Shown one piece after another: positions 53,734 to 63,316 of a DNA stretch of 64,000 bases. Source of the stretch: Chiayiivirga flava (GTDB lineage: Bacteria > Pseudomonadota > Gammaproteobacteria > Xanthomonadales > Xanthomonadaceae). Position 1 is the stretch's first letter, and every line of letters begins with the position of its first letter. The position numbers and the translations under genes were made by a program. The DNA is taken from contig NZ_JACHHP010000002.1 of NCBI RefSeq assembly GCF_014202825.1, positions 248,001-312,000 of the forward strand, in the 5' to 3' direction. Under the pieces are notes generated by a model that saw nothing but the letters and a program-made list of their open reading frames with translations, did not search any database and was not told where the DNA came from.

Positions 53734-53739
53734 TAGAAT
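53734..53739 (+). promoter_or_regulatory. Candidate -10 for the DUF1631 gene
   Basis: TAGAAT, 28 bp before the start codon at 53768; the -35 region (TAGTGG at 17-bp spacing) is poor. Confidence 0.3.
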
Positions 53740-53767
53740 CCGGTGACGGTCTTCAGGGGGAGCGTCG

Positions 53768-56347
53768 ATGCAAGGCCCGGCTTCATTTTCCACCGGCTCG
53801 AACGCGCCCGCGCGCGCGTCGCTGGGGCAGCGCCAGTTTCCGCGGCGCGTACGCACCCTGCTCGAGGGCGTGCTCGATTTTGTCTCCGACGAGGTCGATC
53901 GCGGCATCGCGACGATGCTCGGCGAACTCGAACAGCAGCTGTTCAAGCTCGCCGAGCAGGCCCGCAGCAACAGCATGCAGAAAGGCTTCTTCGACGCGCT
54001 GCGCGAGGTCAAGCGCGGGCGCGCGGATCTGGCGCCGCGCTTCCTGCTGGGCCTTGAGACCGCGCTGGCCGGCATCCAGGATCCGCCCAGGCCCAGTCCG
54101 ATCGCGGGCGGCGGGCGGCGGGCAGGCGAGCTGTCGCTGGTCGAGGACGTGGTGATGGACGAATCCGTCGCCCTCAACGAGATCGCCACGCGCTGCGAAA
54201 TCCGCAACAGCCTGCCGCTGTTCCTGCTCGGGCAGCGTTTCGGCGTCATCGCCGGCCGCCCGGCCTTCGACAGCGAAACCCTGCCGATCGGGCCGCAGAG
54301 CCTGGTCAACATCCTGCGCGAGGCCGTCGGCTGCCTCGACCTGAACTCCGAATACCGCCAGCTACTGTACCGCCAGTTCGACCGCAGCGTGATGCAATTC
54401 CTCGCGCCGATGTACGAGGCGGTGAACGCCTATCTCATCCGCGAACGCGTGTTGCCGAACCTCACCTACGTGCCGCTGCGCGCGCAGACCCAGCGCAGTG
54501 CGCCGCCACCGCCGAAGGAACCGCGCAAGGAAGCGGCCAAGGCGGCCGAACGCGCCGCCGACCGCGAGAAGCACGGCATCGCGCCGCCGCCGGGCGGCAC
54601 GCGTGCGGGTGCGATGCCGGCACCGCCGCAGGGCGCCTCCGCACACGGCGGCCCCACCGACGGCGAAGGCGACCCGACCGCGCCGTCGCCGGGCACGCGC
54701 GGCAGCGGCCACGGCCAACCACCGCCGGCGCGATCGGCCGCGGCCGCCGCGGCCTATCCCGAGATGCCGACGCCGTCCCCGGACGGCCCGCGGCCGTTCA
54801 CCGCGTGGCCGGGCACGCCGGACGCCGCGGCGGAAACGCACGCGCGGCAGGACACCGAGATGTTCGACGTCCTGCGCCAGCTCCTGGCCGGTCGCCGTGC
54901 CTTGCTCGGCAAGCTCGGCACCGGCAGCAAGGCACCGTCCGGCCCCACCCAGCCGGTGCAGGCGGCCTCGGCCGACGACGTGCAGAAGATGCTCGGCGTG
55001 CTGCAGACCAGGCCGGTCAAGCCGCTGATCGTCGACGGCAAGCCGCAGCCGCGGTCGATCACCCACCTCAAGCAGGATCTGCTCGCGCAGCTGCGCAGCG
55101 TCACGCCCGAGGACAAGGCGCCCGCGCTGGAGGAAGAACACAGCGACACCATCGATCTGGTCGGCATGCTGTTCGACCACATCCTCAAGGACGTGCGTCC
55201 CAACACCGCGGCGGCCAGCCTGCTGGGCAAGCTGCAGGTGCCGCTGCTGCGCGTGGCGCTGAACGACAAGGCCTTCTTCACCCGCCGCCAGCATCCCGCG
55301 CGGCAGATGCTCAACACCATCGCCGAAACCGGCATGTACTGGAGCGGCGAAGACGAGGCCGACCGCACGCTCATCGACAAGATGAACCTGCTGGTGGATC
55401 GCGTGACGCAGGAATTCAGCGGCGACATGACGCTGTTCGATTCCCTGCTCGGCGATCTCGGCGGCCATCTGCAGACCCAGGTGCGCAAGGCCGAAGTGGC
55501 CGAGCGCCGCCACGTGGAAGCCGCGCGCGGCAAGGAAAAACTCGAGCTTGCGCGCATGCGCGCGGCCGAGGCGGTGGACGCCAAGCTCGCCGGCAAGCGC
55601 GTGCCGAAATTCCTGCACACCCTGCTCGGGCAGGCCTGGACCGACGTGCTCTCGCTCTCGCTGCTGCGCGGCGGCGAACAGTCCGACGGCTTCCAGCACC
55701 AGCTGCAGATCGCCGAGCGCCTGATCGAATCGGCCGTCGCGCGCCGCACCACCGGCACGCCGCTGATCGCGCCGTCGGAGGCGCCGGCGCTGAAGGCCGA
55801 GATCGAGGAAGCGCTGACCCAGGTCGGCTACCACGGCAACGACGCCAAGGAAGTGTCCGCCCGCCTGCTCGCCGCCAGCGGCGACGAGGACGACGACGAT
55901 CCGGCCTCGCGCACCGAACTTGCGATGAAGCTCAAGTCGCGCGTGCGGCTCGGGCAGAACATCGAAGGCACGCCGAACGCCGGCACCGGCGCCGGCGGCG
56001 AGAAACTGCCGCCGCTCAACGACGCCGAACGCGCGTGCTTCGATCAGATCCGCCGCCTGCCGTTCGGCACCTGGTTCGACTTCACCGTCAACCAGCAGGG
56101 CGACATCACGCGCCGCCGCATGTCGTGGTTCAGCACCGTCACCGGCCACTGCCTGTTCGTCAACCACCGCGGCCAGCGCGCCGGCGAATACACCCTGAGC
56201 TGGCTGGCGCGTGAAATGTGCCGCGGCACGGTGAAGATCGTGCAGGCCGAGCAGGGATCGGTGGTGGACCGCGCCTGGCAGGCCATCGTCGGCGCGCTGC
56301 GCTCGTTCGCCGGCGGCACCGCCAAACCCGCGCAGGCCGCCACATGA
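53768..56347 (+). CDS. DUF1631 family large cytoplasmic protein
   Basis: 859 aa. The N-terminal part is helical (VRTLLEGVLDFVSDEVDRGI; QLFKLAEQARSNSMQKGFFD). A Pro/Ala/Gly-rich disordered linker (about 240-360) follows, then a long helical domain and a beta-rich C-terminal piece (LPFGTWFDFTVNQQGDITRR, TGHCLFVNHRGQRAGEYTLS) that resembles a PilZ-like fold. No membrane segments. The stop overlaps the start of the small PilZ gene (ATGA), so both products may act together in c-di-GMP signalling; that link is inference. Confidence 0.85.
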   Translation: MQGPASFSTGSNAPARASLGQRQFPRRVRTLLEGVLDFVSDEVDRGIATMLGELEQQLFKLAEQARSNSMQKGFFDALREVKRGRADLAPRFLLGLETALAGIQDPPRPSPIAGGGRRAGELSLVEDVVMDESVALNEIATRCEIRNSLPLFLLGQRFGVIAGRPAFDSETLPIGPQSLVNILREAVGCLDLNSEYRQLLYRQFDRSVMQFLAPMYEAVNAYLIRERVLPNLTYVPLRAQTQRSAPPPPKEPRKEAAKAAERAADREKHGIAPPPGGTRAGAMPAPPQGASAHGGPTDGEGDPTAPSPGTRGSGHGQPPPARSAAAAAAYPEMPTPSPDGPRPFTAWPGTPDAAAETHARQDTEMFDVLRQLLAGRRALLGKLGTGSKAPSGPTQPVQAASADDVQKMLGVLQTRPVKPLIVDGKPQPRSITHLKQDLLAQLRSVTPEDKAPALEEEHSDTIDLVGMLFDHILKDVRPNTAAASLLGKLQVPLLRVALNDKAFFTRRQHPARQMLNTIAETGMYWSGEDEADRTLIDKMNLLVDRVTQEFSGDMTLFDSLLGDLGGHLQTQVRKAEVAERRHVEAARGKEKLELARMRAAEAVDAKLAGKRVPKFLHTLLGQAWTDVLSLSLLRGGEQSDGFQHQLQIAERLIESAVARRTTGTPLIAPSEAPALKAEIEEALTQVGYHGNDAKEVSARLLAASGDEDDDDPASRTELAMKLKSRVRLGQNIEGTPNAGTGAGGEKLPPLNDAERACFDQIRRLPFGTWFDFTVNQQGDITRRRMSWFSTVTGHCLFVNHRGQRAGEYTLSWLAREMCRGTVKIVQAEQGSVVDRAWQAIVGALRSFAGGTAKPAQAAT

Positions 56348-56706
56348 GCACCGAATCCGTGACCGACCACCGCCGCGCCAAGCGCAAGCGTGCCCAGGAA
56401 GCGATCGAAGTCATCGACACGATGACCGAGCGCCCGATCGGCCGCATCGGCAACATCTCCGAAACCGGCATGATGCTGTTCGCCACGGTGAACCTGCCGG
56501 AAGACGCGCTGTTCCAGCTCAGCTTCCAGCTGCCGGACGACCACGGCCGCCCGAAACCGATCGAGATCGGCGCCCACCACCTGTGGACCGACGCGGCCAA
56601 CATGCCCGGACAGTTCTGGGCCGGCTTCCGCTTCATCGACATCTCGCCGGACGACGCCGCGCGCCTGCGCGCATGGATCGACCAGCCGGGCGGGCAGTAC
56701 GTCTGA
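56344..56706 (+). CDS. PilZ-domain protein
   Basis: 120 aa. A PilZ-type barrel: RRAKRKRAQEAIEVIDTMTE, IGNISETGMMLFATV, FQLSFQLPDD, WAGFRFIDISPDDAARLRAW. The c-di-GMP motif RxxxR...(D/N)xSxxG is only partly kept (RRAKR at 10-14; NISETG), with a Glu before the Thr-Gly, so binding is plausible but should be tested. It overlaps the DUF1631 stop by 4 bp. Confidence 0.8.
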   Translation: MSTESVTDHRRAKRKRAQEAIEVIDTMTERPIGRIGNISETGMMLFATVNLPEDALFQLSFQLPDDHGRPKPIEIGAHHLWTDAANMPGQFWAGFRFIDISPDDAARLRAWIDQPGGQYV

Positions 56707-56781
56707 GTCGAGTCGAGGATGACCGCCGGTCGTCGGATTCCTCGCCGACTGCCGCGCCGCGTCGTCCGACCCGACCCGCGC

Positions 56782-57312
56782 TCAGACGGGCACGTAGCGC
56801 AACCGCAGCACGTCCTCGTCGATGCGGTCGTGCGCGAGCAGGCGCAGCTGCGGCCGGGGTCCGGCGAAGTAGGGCGTGCCCTGGCCCAGCACGACCGGAT
56901 GCAGGTAGATCCTGTACTCGTCGATCAGGCCAAGCGCGGTAAGGCTGTGCGCAAGATCCGGTCCCGCGACTTCGATCTCTCCGTCCTGTGCGGACTTCAG
57001 GGCGCGGATCGCGTGTTCGAGGTCGCCGGCCACCGCCGTGGCATTCGGCCCGACCTCCAGCGCAGAGCGCGAAACCACCCATTTGTGCTGGCGGCGCCAT
57101 GCCGCGGCGAAGTCGCGTTCCGCGGCCTGCCACTCGGGATGCGCGTCGTCCCAGTAGCGCATGATGTCGTACATGCGGCGGCCGTACACGCCGCCGGTCT
57201 GCGCACCGGCTTCATCGATGAAATGGCGGAACAGCGTCGGCCCGGGGGCAAACGCCATGTGATCGACGTAGCCGTCCAGCGACACGTTCATCCCGAACAC
57301 GAGTCTTGCCAT
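56782..57312 (-). CDS. RibD C-terminal (dihydrofolate reductase-like) protein
   Basis: 176 aa. MARLVFGMNVSLDGYVDHMA, VVSRSALEVGPNATAV, and EIEVAGPDLAHSLTALGLID followed by YLHPVVLGQGTPYFAG are the standard landmarks of stand-alone RibD_C/YyaP-like reductases, which probably use NADPH. The substrate is unknown; riboflavin biosynthesis is not implied. The start at 57312 is chosen because the Rossmann-like strand begins at once. Confidence 0.9.
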   Translation of the reverse strand: MARLVFGMNVSLDGYVDHMAFAPGPTLFRHFIDEAGAQTGGVYGRRMYDIMRYWDDAHPEWQAAERDFAAAWRRQHKWVVSRSALEVGPNATAVAGDLEHAIRALKSAQDGEIEVAGPDLAHSLTALGLIDEYRIYLHPVVLGQGTPYFAGPRPQLRLLAHDRIDEDVLRLRYVPV

Positions 57313-57462
57313 GCCCACTCCCTGCGTCCGGATCGTGCGCTGCGATGACGCGGGCCGCGGCGGGCCGGATCGAGCGCGTCGGCGTGGCCCGCAACGCTGT
57401 GGGCGACTGCGGCCCGGCGTCTGCGTCACGTTGTGCGCCGGCAAACGAACGACAGCGGAATC

Positions 57463-57539
57463 TGGCGCGCCCGGAGGGATTCGAACCCCCGACCAATGGC
57501 TTCGGAAGCCACTACTCTATCCGGCTGAGCTACGGGCGC
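57463..57539 (-). tRNA. tRNA-Arg, anticodon CCG
   Basis: 77 nt with an encoded CCA end. Acceptor stem GCGCCCG / CGGGCGC, discriminator G, T-loop GGTTCGAATCC, anticodon stem GTGGC / GCCAT with loop TTCCGAA, so the anticodon is CCG, reading CGG arginine codons. The D loop is AGCCGGATAG-like. A -10-like TAAACT (57555-57550) lies upstream on the minus strand. Confidence 0.95.
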
Positions 57540-57688
57540 GTGGCCGGGCAGTTTACCTGTTCGCGCGGCCGCGCGGCCAGTTGCGCGGCGTCGGCCCGCC
57601 CGCGGAGGCGCGTGCAGCCCGGCGTGGGCTTGGTTAACCTCGCAGGCCGTGCCGCGCCGGCGCGTCCGGGTGTCCGCAGGCAGGAGTG

Positions 57689-58669
57689 ATGGTGAGCGAA
57701 CTGGCATTGATCGGCGACATCGGCGGCACCAACGCGCGCTTCGCGCTCACCGATCCGTCTGCGCCCACCGCGCAACTGCTGCACCCGCTGGGCTTGCCGA
57801 ACGAGCAGTTCGCGAACCTGCAGCACGCGGCCGAACATTACCTGCAGCAGGTCGGCGCGACCCCGAAACGCGCCGCGATCGCGGTGGCGTCGCCGGTCGG
57901 CAGCGACGAGATCCGCCTGACCAACCGCGCCTGGTCGTTCAGCCGCAGCGAGCTGGAGCGGGCGCTGCACCTGGACGAGCTGCGCCTGATCAACGACTTC
58001 GGCGCCATCGCCCATGCCGTGCCGGCGCTGGCCGAGGCGGACCGCGTGACCCTGCACGGCGCGCCGTCCGCGCCGCTGCGCGGGCCAGTGACCGTGATCG
58101 GCCCCGGCACCGGGCTTGGCGTGGCGCTGCTGACCGGCGATGCGGAGCGCGGCTGGGACGTGGTCGAGACCGAGGGCGGGCACGTCAGTTTCGCGCCGCT
58201 GAGCGAGGAAGAGGTCACCATCGCGCGCTGGGTCACGGCGCGCTTCGGGCGCTGTTCGACCGAGCGCCTGCTGAGCGGTTCGGGCCTGTCGCACATCGAC
58301 GCGGCGCTGCGCGGCGCCGACAGCGTGCCGGCCGACGGACGCAAGCCGGACCTGCGCGATCCGCGCCGCATCGTCGAGGGCGCGCTCGACGGCCATGACC
58401 GCGACGCGCGGCGCGCGCTGGCGCGCTTCTGCGCGGTGCTCGGCAGCGTCGCGGGCGATGCGGTACTGATCCACGGCGCGCGCACGATGATGATCGCCGG
58501 CGGCATCGTGCCGCGCTTCGTTCCGTTCCTGCGCACCAGCGCCTTCCGCGAGAAATTCCTCGCCAAGGGACGCTTCGCGCCATACCTCGAAGCGGTGAGC
58601 GTGCATGTGGTCACGCATGCGCATCCGGGCCTGCTCGGGGCGGCGATGGCGCTGCGCGCGCCGCGCTGA
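57689..58669 (+). CDS. glk: Glucokinase
   Basis: 326 aa. The ROK/Glk-type phosphate loop GDIGGTNARFAL (residues 9-20), the catalytic region NDFGAIAHAVP, the GPGTGLGVALL loop, and ETEGGHVSFAP are all present, matching the proteobacterial Glk family that phosphorylates glucose with ATP. ATG 57689 is taken; AGGAG (57682-57686) is very close, so a GTG at 57692 is an alternative. It lies upstream of a LacI regulator, a GH13 enzyme and an MFS sugar transporter, which fits use of glucose from maltodextrin. Confidence 0.93.
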   Translation: MVSELALIGDIGGTNARFALTDPSAPTAQLLHPLGLPNEQFANLQHAAEHYLQQVGATPKRAAIAVASPVGSDEIRLTNRAWSFSRSELERALHLDELRLINDFGAIAHAVPALAEADRVTLHGAPSAPLRGPVTVIGPGTGLGVALLTGDAERGWDVVETEGGHVSFAPLSEEEVTIARWVTARFGRCSTERLLSGSGLSHIDAALRGADSVPADGRKPDLRDPRRIVEGALDGHDRDARRALARFCAVLGSVAGDAVLIHGARTMMIAGGIVPRFVPFLRTSAFREKFLAKGRFAPYLEAVSVHVVTHAHPGLLGAAMALRAPR

Positions 58670-58831
58670 GCGGAACGGCCCGGCACGGTCCGCGCGTGGC
58701 CGCAGGCGCCGCGAGCGCGGGCGTCGCGCCGTTTGCTGCATCGCAAGATGCCTGAGCCGCGCATTCGGGCGACAGTGCGCCGACAGGTGGTTTCCCGCGC
58801 GGCACCGCGCGGCGGACGAAACGGCGCATCC

Positions 58832-59872
58832 ATGAAGACCAGCAAGGCCACGTCCTTCGACATCGCCTACCAGGCCGGTGTCTCGCAATCGACGGTGTCG
58901 CGCGCGCTCAGCGGCAGCCCGCTGGTGAGCCTGGACACGCGCCGGCGCGTGCAGGCCATCGCCAAGGAACTCAACTACAAGGTCGACAAGAACGCGTCCA
59001 ACCTGCGCCGCCAGCATTCGGTGACGCTGGCGCTGCTGCTGTTCGAGGATCCGACCTCGGACGATTCGCTGATCAATCCGTTTTTTCTTTCGATGCTCGG
59101 CTCGATCACGCGCGCCTGCGCGCGGCGCGGGTACGACCTGCTGGTGTCGTTCCAGCAGTTCTCCGACGACTGGCACGCCGACTACCAGGACAGCCACAAG
59201 GCCGACGGCCTGATCCTGCTCGGCTACGGCGACTATCTGGTCGCGCGCAGCAAGCTGCAGAAGCTGGTGGAGCACGACACGCATTTCGTGCGCTGGGGTG
59301 CGGTGGTCGAGGGCCAGCCCGGCATTTCCGTCGGCTGCGACAACGTGCAGGGCGCGCGCGCGATCACCGAGCACCTGCTTTCGCTCGGACGGCGGCGGAT
59401 CGCGTTCGTCGGCAATGCCTCGGCGCACTGCCCGGAGTTCTTCGACCGCTACATCGGCCACTGCGAAGCGCTGCGCGCGGCGGGCATCGCGGTCGATCCG
59501 CTGCTGCAGGTCGACGCGGTGGATTCGACCGAACAGGTCGGCGACCGCGCGCTGCGCACGCTGCACGCGCGCGGCGTGGCGTTCGATGCGGTGTTCGCGG
59601 CGAGCGACCTGCTCGCGATCGGGGCGATGCACGCGCTCGGCGATCTGGGCCTGTCGGTGCCGGGCGACGTGTCGGTGGCCGGCTTCGACGATATCCCGAT
59701 GGCAAGTTTCGCGAGCCCGGCGCTGACCACGGTGCAGCAGGACACCAAGCGCGCCGGCGAGATCCTGGTCGAGCGGCTGCTGCAGCAGATCCGCGGCGAA
59801 GCTGCGCGCAGCGAGATGCTGCCGGCGCAGGTGATCGTGCGGCGCTCGTGCGGGGCCAACCGCGCCGGTTGA
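58832..59872 (+). CDS. LacI-family transcriptional regulator
   Basis: 346 aa. N-terminal DNA-binding domain: FDIAYQAGVSQSTVSRALSG, then the hinge EL-NYKVDKNASNLR. The sugar-binding periplasmic-binding-protein-like domain reads VTLALLLFEDPTSDDSLINP, GLILLGYGDYLVA, AITEHLLSLGRRRIAFVG, DAVFAASDLLAIGAMHAL, GFDDIPMASFASPALTTVQQ. Located between glucokinase and the GH13/MFS genes, it probably represses sugar-uptake genes; a matching palindrome lies before the MFS gene (63409-63424). Confidence 0.92.
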   Translation: MKTSKATSFDIAYQAGVSQSTVSRALSGSPLVSLDTRRRVQAIAKELNYKVDKNASNLRRQHSVTLALLLFEDPTSDDSLINPFFLSMLGSITRACARRGYDLLVSFQQFSDDWHADYQDSHKADGLILLGYGDYLVARSKLQKLVEHDTHFVRWGAVVEGQPGISVGCDNVQGARAITEHLLSLGRRRIAFVGNASAHCPEFFDRYIGHCEALRAAGIAVDPLLQVDAVDSTEQVGDRALRTLHARGVAFDAVFAASDLLAIGAMHALGDLGLSVPGDVSVAGFDDIPMASFASPALTTVQQDTKRAGEILVERLLQQIRGEAARSEMLPAQVIVRRSCGANRAG

Positions 59873-59897
59873 GACGGCGGCGCGCGATCGGGCGTGG

Positions 59898-61601
59898 CTA
59901 CTTGCGGACGGTGCGACGCATCAGCGCATCGAGCCGCGCGCGCAGCCGTGGATCGGTGATCGGACCGTCGGTCACCCACACCGCGACATCGTGCGCGGGC
60001 ACCTCGAACGTCATCGGCGCGCCTGCAGCAATCTCCAATGCTGCAGCATTCGTCGCCAAGGCGTTTCGCCACGTGCCGGCCTGCAATCCGTCGCCGAGCT
60101 CGAACGTCGTCGGCGCATCGCCCTTGTTGAGCAGCACCAGCGCAGTCTGCACCACGCCGTCGTGCTGCAGCACGCGGTAGAACGCGGCGCGGTCACCCTG
60201 CAGCAGCAGGTTCAGCTGCAGGCCGCGCTGCAGCGCCGGAATCGCCGCGCGCACCGCCGCAATACGCGCAAGCCGCGCGCGGATCGGGTGCGTGGCCGCC
60301 TTCGCGATGTTCTCGACGCCGAAGTAGTTGCGGTTGCCGTGGTGCTCCACGCGCCCGCGCATGAAGCCTATTTCCGACCCCTGGTAGATCACCGGGATGC
60401 CGCGTGCGGTGAAGAGGAAGTTGTGTGCGTCGATGAATCCGGCGTCTGTGGCATCGAGCCGCGCCATGTCGTGGTTGTCGTAGAACGTCGTCAGCTCGTA
60501 GGGGTTGTGGTACGGGCCGGCATCGAGGTACAGCACGTCGGCAAGCGTCTCGTAGCCGGCGTCGTCCGGCCCGAAGGCGCCGACCAGCGCGGCCTTGAGC
60601 GGGAAGTCGAGCACGCTGATGCCGCCGTTCTCCGGCCAGGTGAACGGCGCGATGTTCTTCGCCTCGTGGTCGAAGGCTTCGCCGAACATGTAGAAGCCCG
60701 GACGATGCGCGCGCACACGGTCGGAGACGGTTTTCCAGAACGCCAGCGGCTGGTGGCGGATGGTGTCGATGCGGAATGCGTCCGCGCCTTCATCGATCCA
60801 GTGCAGGTAGGCGCCGGCGAGGTAGTCGACGACGGCGGGATTGCCGGCGTCGAAATCGCCGAGCTGGGCGAGGTCGGGTTGGGTGTTGTAGAAGCGGTGC
60901 AGCGGGTTGTTGGCAGGATCGAGCTGCTCGGGGCGCAGGTTCTGGTGATCGGCGACGAGCGTGCCGTTCGCATCGAAGATCTGGCCGAATTGCGGTTGCG
61001 CGGTCGGCATCGAGAACGCCGGCGAGCCGTGGTTGCCGACGATGTCGAGCACGGTTTTCAGTCCGTGCGCGCGCAGGCCGTCGGCGAGTTCGCGGAAACC
61101 CAGGCCCGGGCTCGGCAGGTGTTCGTCCACGCGGTAGAAGTTCGTGCCCCAGTAGCCGTGGTAGCCGGACTTGCCGCGATCGGTGAGGAACGAGGTGCAG
61201 GTGACTTCGTCGCCGCCGCTGAAGGCTTCGTCCGGATTATCGACGATGGGCGTGAGCCAGACGGCGCCGAAGCCCATCGCGCGGATGTAGTCGGCATGGT
61301 CGAGCAGGCCGCGGAAATCGCCGCCGAGGTAGCCGAGGTGGGCGACCGTGCCGTCCGGACAGTGCAGCGGGATGTCGAAGCTGCGGTGCGCGCCGCCCTG
61401 GTCGCGGTGGTCGTTGGACGAATCGCCGTTGACGAAGCGGTCGGTGACGACGAAGTAGATGGGGTGCGCGGTGAAGGGTTCGAGGGTGCCGTAGTAATCG
61501 GCGGGCGGCGGTGAGGTGCCGGTGTCATGCGTCGTCGCGCAGCCAACAAGCGCAAGCGCGGCGGCAAGCATCGCACCACGGCGTACGGTACTCCGAAGCA
61601 T
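59898..61601 (-). CDS. GH13 alpha-amylase-family lipoprotein
   Basis: 567 aa. Lipobox LVGC with Cys21 predicts an outer-membrane lipoprotein. The (beta/alpha)8 barrel has the four GH13 regions: DIVGNHG, DAFRIDTIRH (nucleophile Asp about 278), MFGEAFDH (acid Glu about 307), and FYDNHDMAR (Asp about 378). Cutting alpha-1,4-glucans at the surface would supply the nearby transporter. Exact specificity (amylase, neopullulanase, or cyclodextrinase) cannot be told. The start at 61601 gives the best signal. A 167-bp paired repeat lies just upstream (61635-61801). Confidence 0.88.
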   Translation of the reverse strand: MLRSTVRRGAMLAAALALVGCATTHDTGTSPPPADYYGTLEPFTAHPIYFVVTDRFVNGDSSNDHRDQGGAHRSFDIPLHCPDGTVAHLGYLGGDFRGLLDHADYIRAMGFGAVWLTPIVDNPDEAFSGGDEVTCTSFLTDRGKSGYHGYWGTNFYRVDEHLPSPGLGFRELADGLRAHGLKTVLDIVGNHGSPAFSMPTAQPQFGQIFDANGTLVADHQNLRPEQLDPANNPLHRFYNTQPDLAQLGDFDAGNPAVVDYLAGAYLHWIDEGADAFRIDTIRHQPLAFWKTVSDRVRAHRPGFYMFGEAFDHEAKNIAPFTWPENGGISVLDFPLKAALVGAFGPDDAGYETLADVLYLDAGPYHNPYELTTFYDNHDMARLDATDAGFIDAHNFLFTARGIPVIYQGSEIGFMRGRVEHHGNRNYFGVENIAKAATHPIRARLARIAAVRAAIPALQRGLQLNLLLQGDRAAFYRVLQHDGVVQTALVLLNKGDAPTTFELGDGLQAGTWRNALATNAAALEIAAGAPMTFEVPAHDVAVWVTDGPITDPRLRARLDALMRRTVRK

Positions 61602-61634
61602 GTCATGCCCTCGCAAGGCAGTCGTCGAAACAGT

Positions 61635-61801
61635 CCTTCTCCCGTCGGGAGAAGGTGCCGGCAGGCGGATGAGGGCGCCACGTGTCGGTGTTGGCGAGCA
61701 TTGCCTCGAAGCGAACAGCGCGCCACGGGCGAATGCGATGGGCAAGCTTGCAGTGACTTGCCCTCATCCGCCTGCCGGCACCTTCTCCCGGCGGGAGAAG
61801 G
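61635..61801. repeat. Paired-hairpin element, CTTCTCCC family, nearly perfect
   Basis: The 42-bp arms (61635-61676 and 61760-61801) are inverted and match at 41 of 42 positions. Each has an internal hairpin CCTTCTCCC / GGGAGAAGG then TGCCGGCAGGCGGATGAGGG. The 83-bp centre is different from that in the 29772 copy, so the arms move or are maintained together. It sits between the GH13 and MFS genes. Confidence 0.85.
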
Positions 61802-61825
61802 AGGGCACGGACGACAGGTCGAGGG

Positions 61826-63316
61826 CTATGCATGGGACGTTGCTGCCGCCACGCCACGCGGCTCCCGCACGCGCAGCACGCACAATCCCGCCAACGCGAA
61901 GCTCGAACCGCCGATCACCAGCGCATAGATCGGCTGGCTGCCGAAAAACAGCTTCAGCAGCACTCCGAGCACGCTCGCCGCCAGCAGCTGCGGGATCACG
62001 ATGAAGAAATTGAAGATGCCCATGTACACGCCCATCTTCCTTGCCGGCAGGCAGTCGCTGAGCATCGCGTACGGCAGCGACAGGATCGATGCCCATGCGA
62101 AACCGATGCCCACCATCGACAGCAGCAGCCAATCCGGATCGCGGATGAACACGATCGACACCAGCGCCCCGCCGCCGATCCACAGATTGACCAGGTGGCT
62201 CACGCGCAGGCCCCACGCCGCGACCATGCGCGGGATCACCAGCGCCGCCAGCGCCGCGAAGCCGTTGTAGGCGGCAAACAGCACGCCGACCCAGTTCGCG
62301 CCGTCGTTGTACGCGGTCGAGGTCGGATCGGTGCTGCCGAAATGCACCATCGTCACCGCGGCGCTGGTGTAGATCCACATCGCGAACAGCGCGAACCACG
62401 AGAAGAACTGCACCACGGCGAGGCGACGCATCGGCCCGGGCATGTTGCGCAGGTCGGCCATGATGGTGGTGAACGCGTTGACCGCGCGCGTGTGCGCGAC
62501 GAACAGCAGTGCCAGTCCGTACGCGAGCAGGCCGCCGCCGAGCACGTACAGTTCCTTCGCAAGACCCGCCACGACGATCCACGCGATCAGGCCGGCGCCG
62601 AGCACCAGCCACGGCAGCGCATCGATCGAGCGCGCATCGCGCGGTGCGCGCACGGGGCCGGGCGGCGAGGCGTCGTCGAACGCGTCGAGCTGCTCGGGCG
62701 GGTACTCGCGCGTGCGCAGCACGGTCCAGCCGATCGCGCCCAGCATCACCACCGCGCCGGCGTAGAACGCGTAGCGCACCGAGGCCGGGATCTGCCCGGC
62801 CGGCGCGGTGTTGGCTACGCCCGCCTGCGTCAGCAGCCACGGCAGCGCGCTCGCCACGATCGCGCCGACGCCGATGAAGAAGCTCTGCATCGCATAGCCG
62901 CGCGCACGCTGCGACGGCGGCAGCTGGTCGCCGACGAAGGCGCGGAACGGTTCCATCGAGATGTTGATCGAGGCATCCAGCAGCCACAGCAGTCCGGCCG
63001 CCATCCACAGCACCGGCGCGTTCGGCATCAGCACCAGGGCGGCGCTCGCGAGCAGCGCGCCGTAGAGGAAATACGGCCGCCGCCGGCCGAGCCGCGTCCA
63101 GGTGCGGTCCGAGCAGTAGCCCACGATCGGCTGCACGATCAGTCCGGTCAGCGGTGCCGCGATCCACAGGATCGGCAGCGCCTCCATCTCCGCGCCCAGC
63201 GTCTGGAAGATGCGGCTGACGTTCGCGTTCTGCAGCGCGAAGCCGAACTGGATGCCGAGGAATCCGAAGCACATGTTCCAGATCTGCCAGAACGACAGCG
63301 TCGGCTTGTTCGTCAT
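61826..63316 (-). CDS. MFS sugar transporter (GPH/SUC-type)
   Basis: 496 aa, twelve membrane helices. N-terminus SFWQIWNMCFGFLGIQFGFA, then CSDRTWTRLGRRRPYFLYG (loop 2-3 RRRP motif) and a long middle loop (ASPPGPVRAPRDARSID), typical of the sucrose/maltose-proton symporter group. Neighbours (GH13 lipoprotein, LacI regulator, glucokinase) make maltose or maltodextrin the likely cargo. A good GGAGG site precedes ATG 63316; the candidate LacI operator is 93 bp further upstream. Confidence 0.88.
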   Translation of the reverse strand: MTNKPTLSFWQIWNMCFGFLGIQFGFALQNANVSRIFQTLGAEMEALPILWIAAPLTGLIVQPIVGYCSDRTWTRLGRRRPYFLYGALLASAALVLMPNAPVLWMAAGLLWLLDASINISMEPFRAFVGDQLPPSQRARGYAMQSFFIGVGAIVASALPWLLTQAGVANTAPAGQIPASVRYAFYAGAVVMLGAIGWTVLRTREYPPEQLDAFDDASPPGPVRAPRDARSIDALPWLVLGAGLIAWIVVAGLAKELYVLGGGLLAYGLALLFVAHTRAVNAFTTIMADLRNMPGPMRRLAVVQFFSWFALFAMWIYTSAAVTMVHFGSTDPTSTAYNDGANWVGVLFAAYNGFAALAALVIPRMVAAWGLRVSHLVNLWIGGGALVSIVFIRDPDWLLLSMVGIGFAWASILSLPYAMLSDCLPARKMGVYMGIFNFFIVIPQLLAASVLGVLLKLFFGSQPIYALVIGGSSFALAGLCVLRVREPRGVAAATSHA

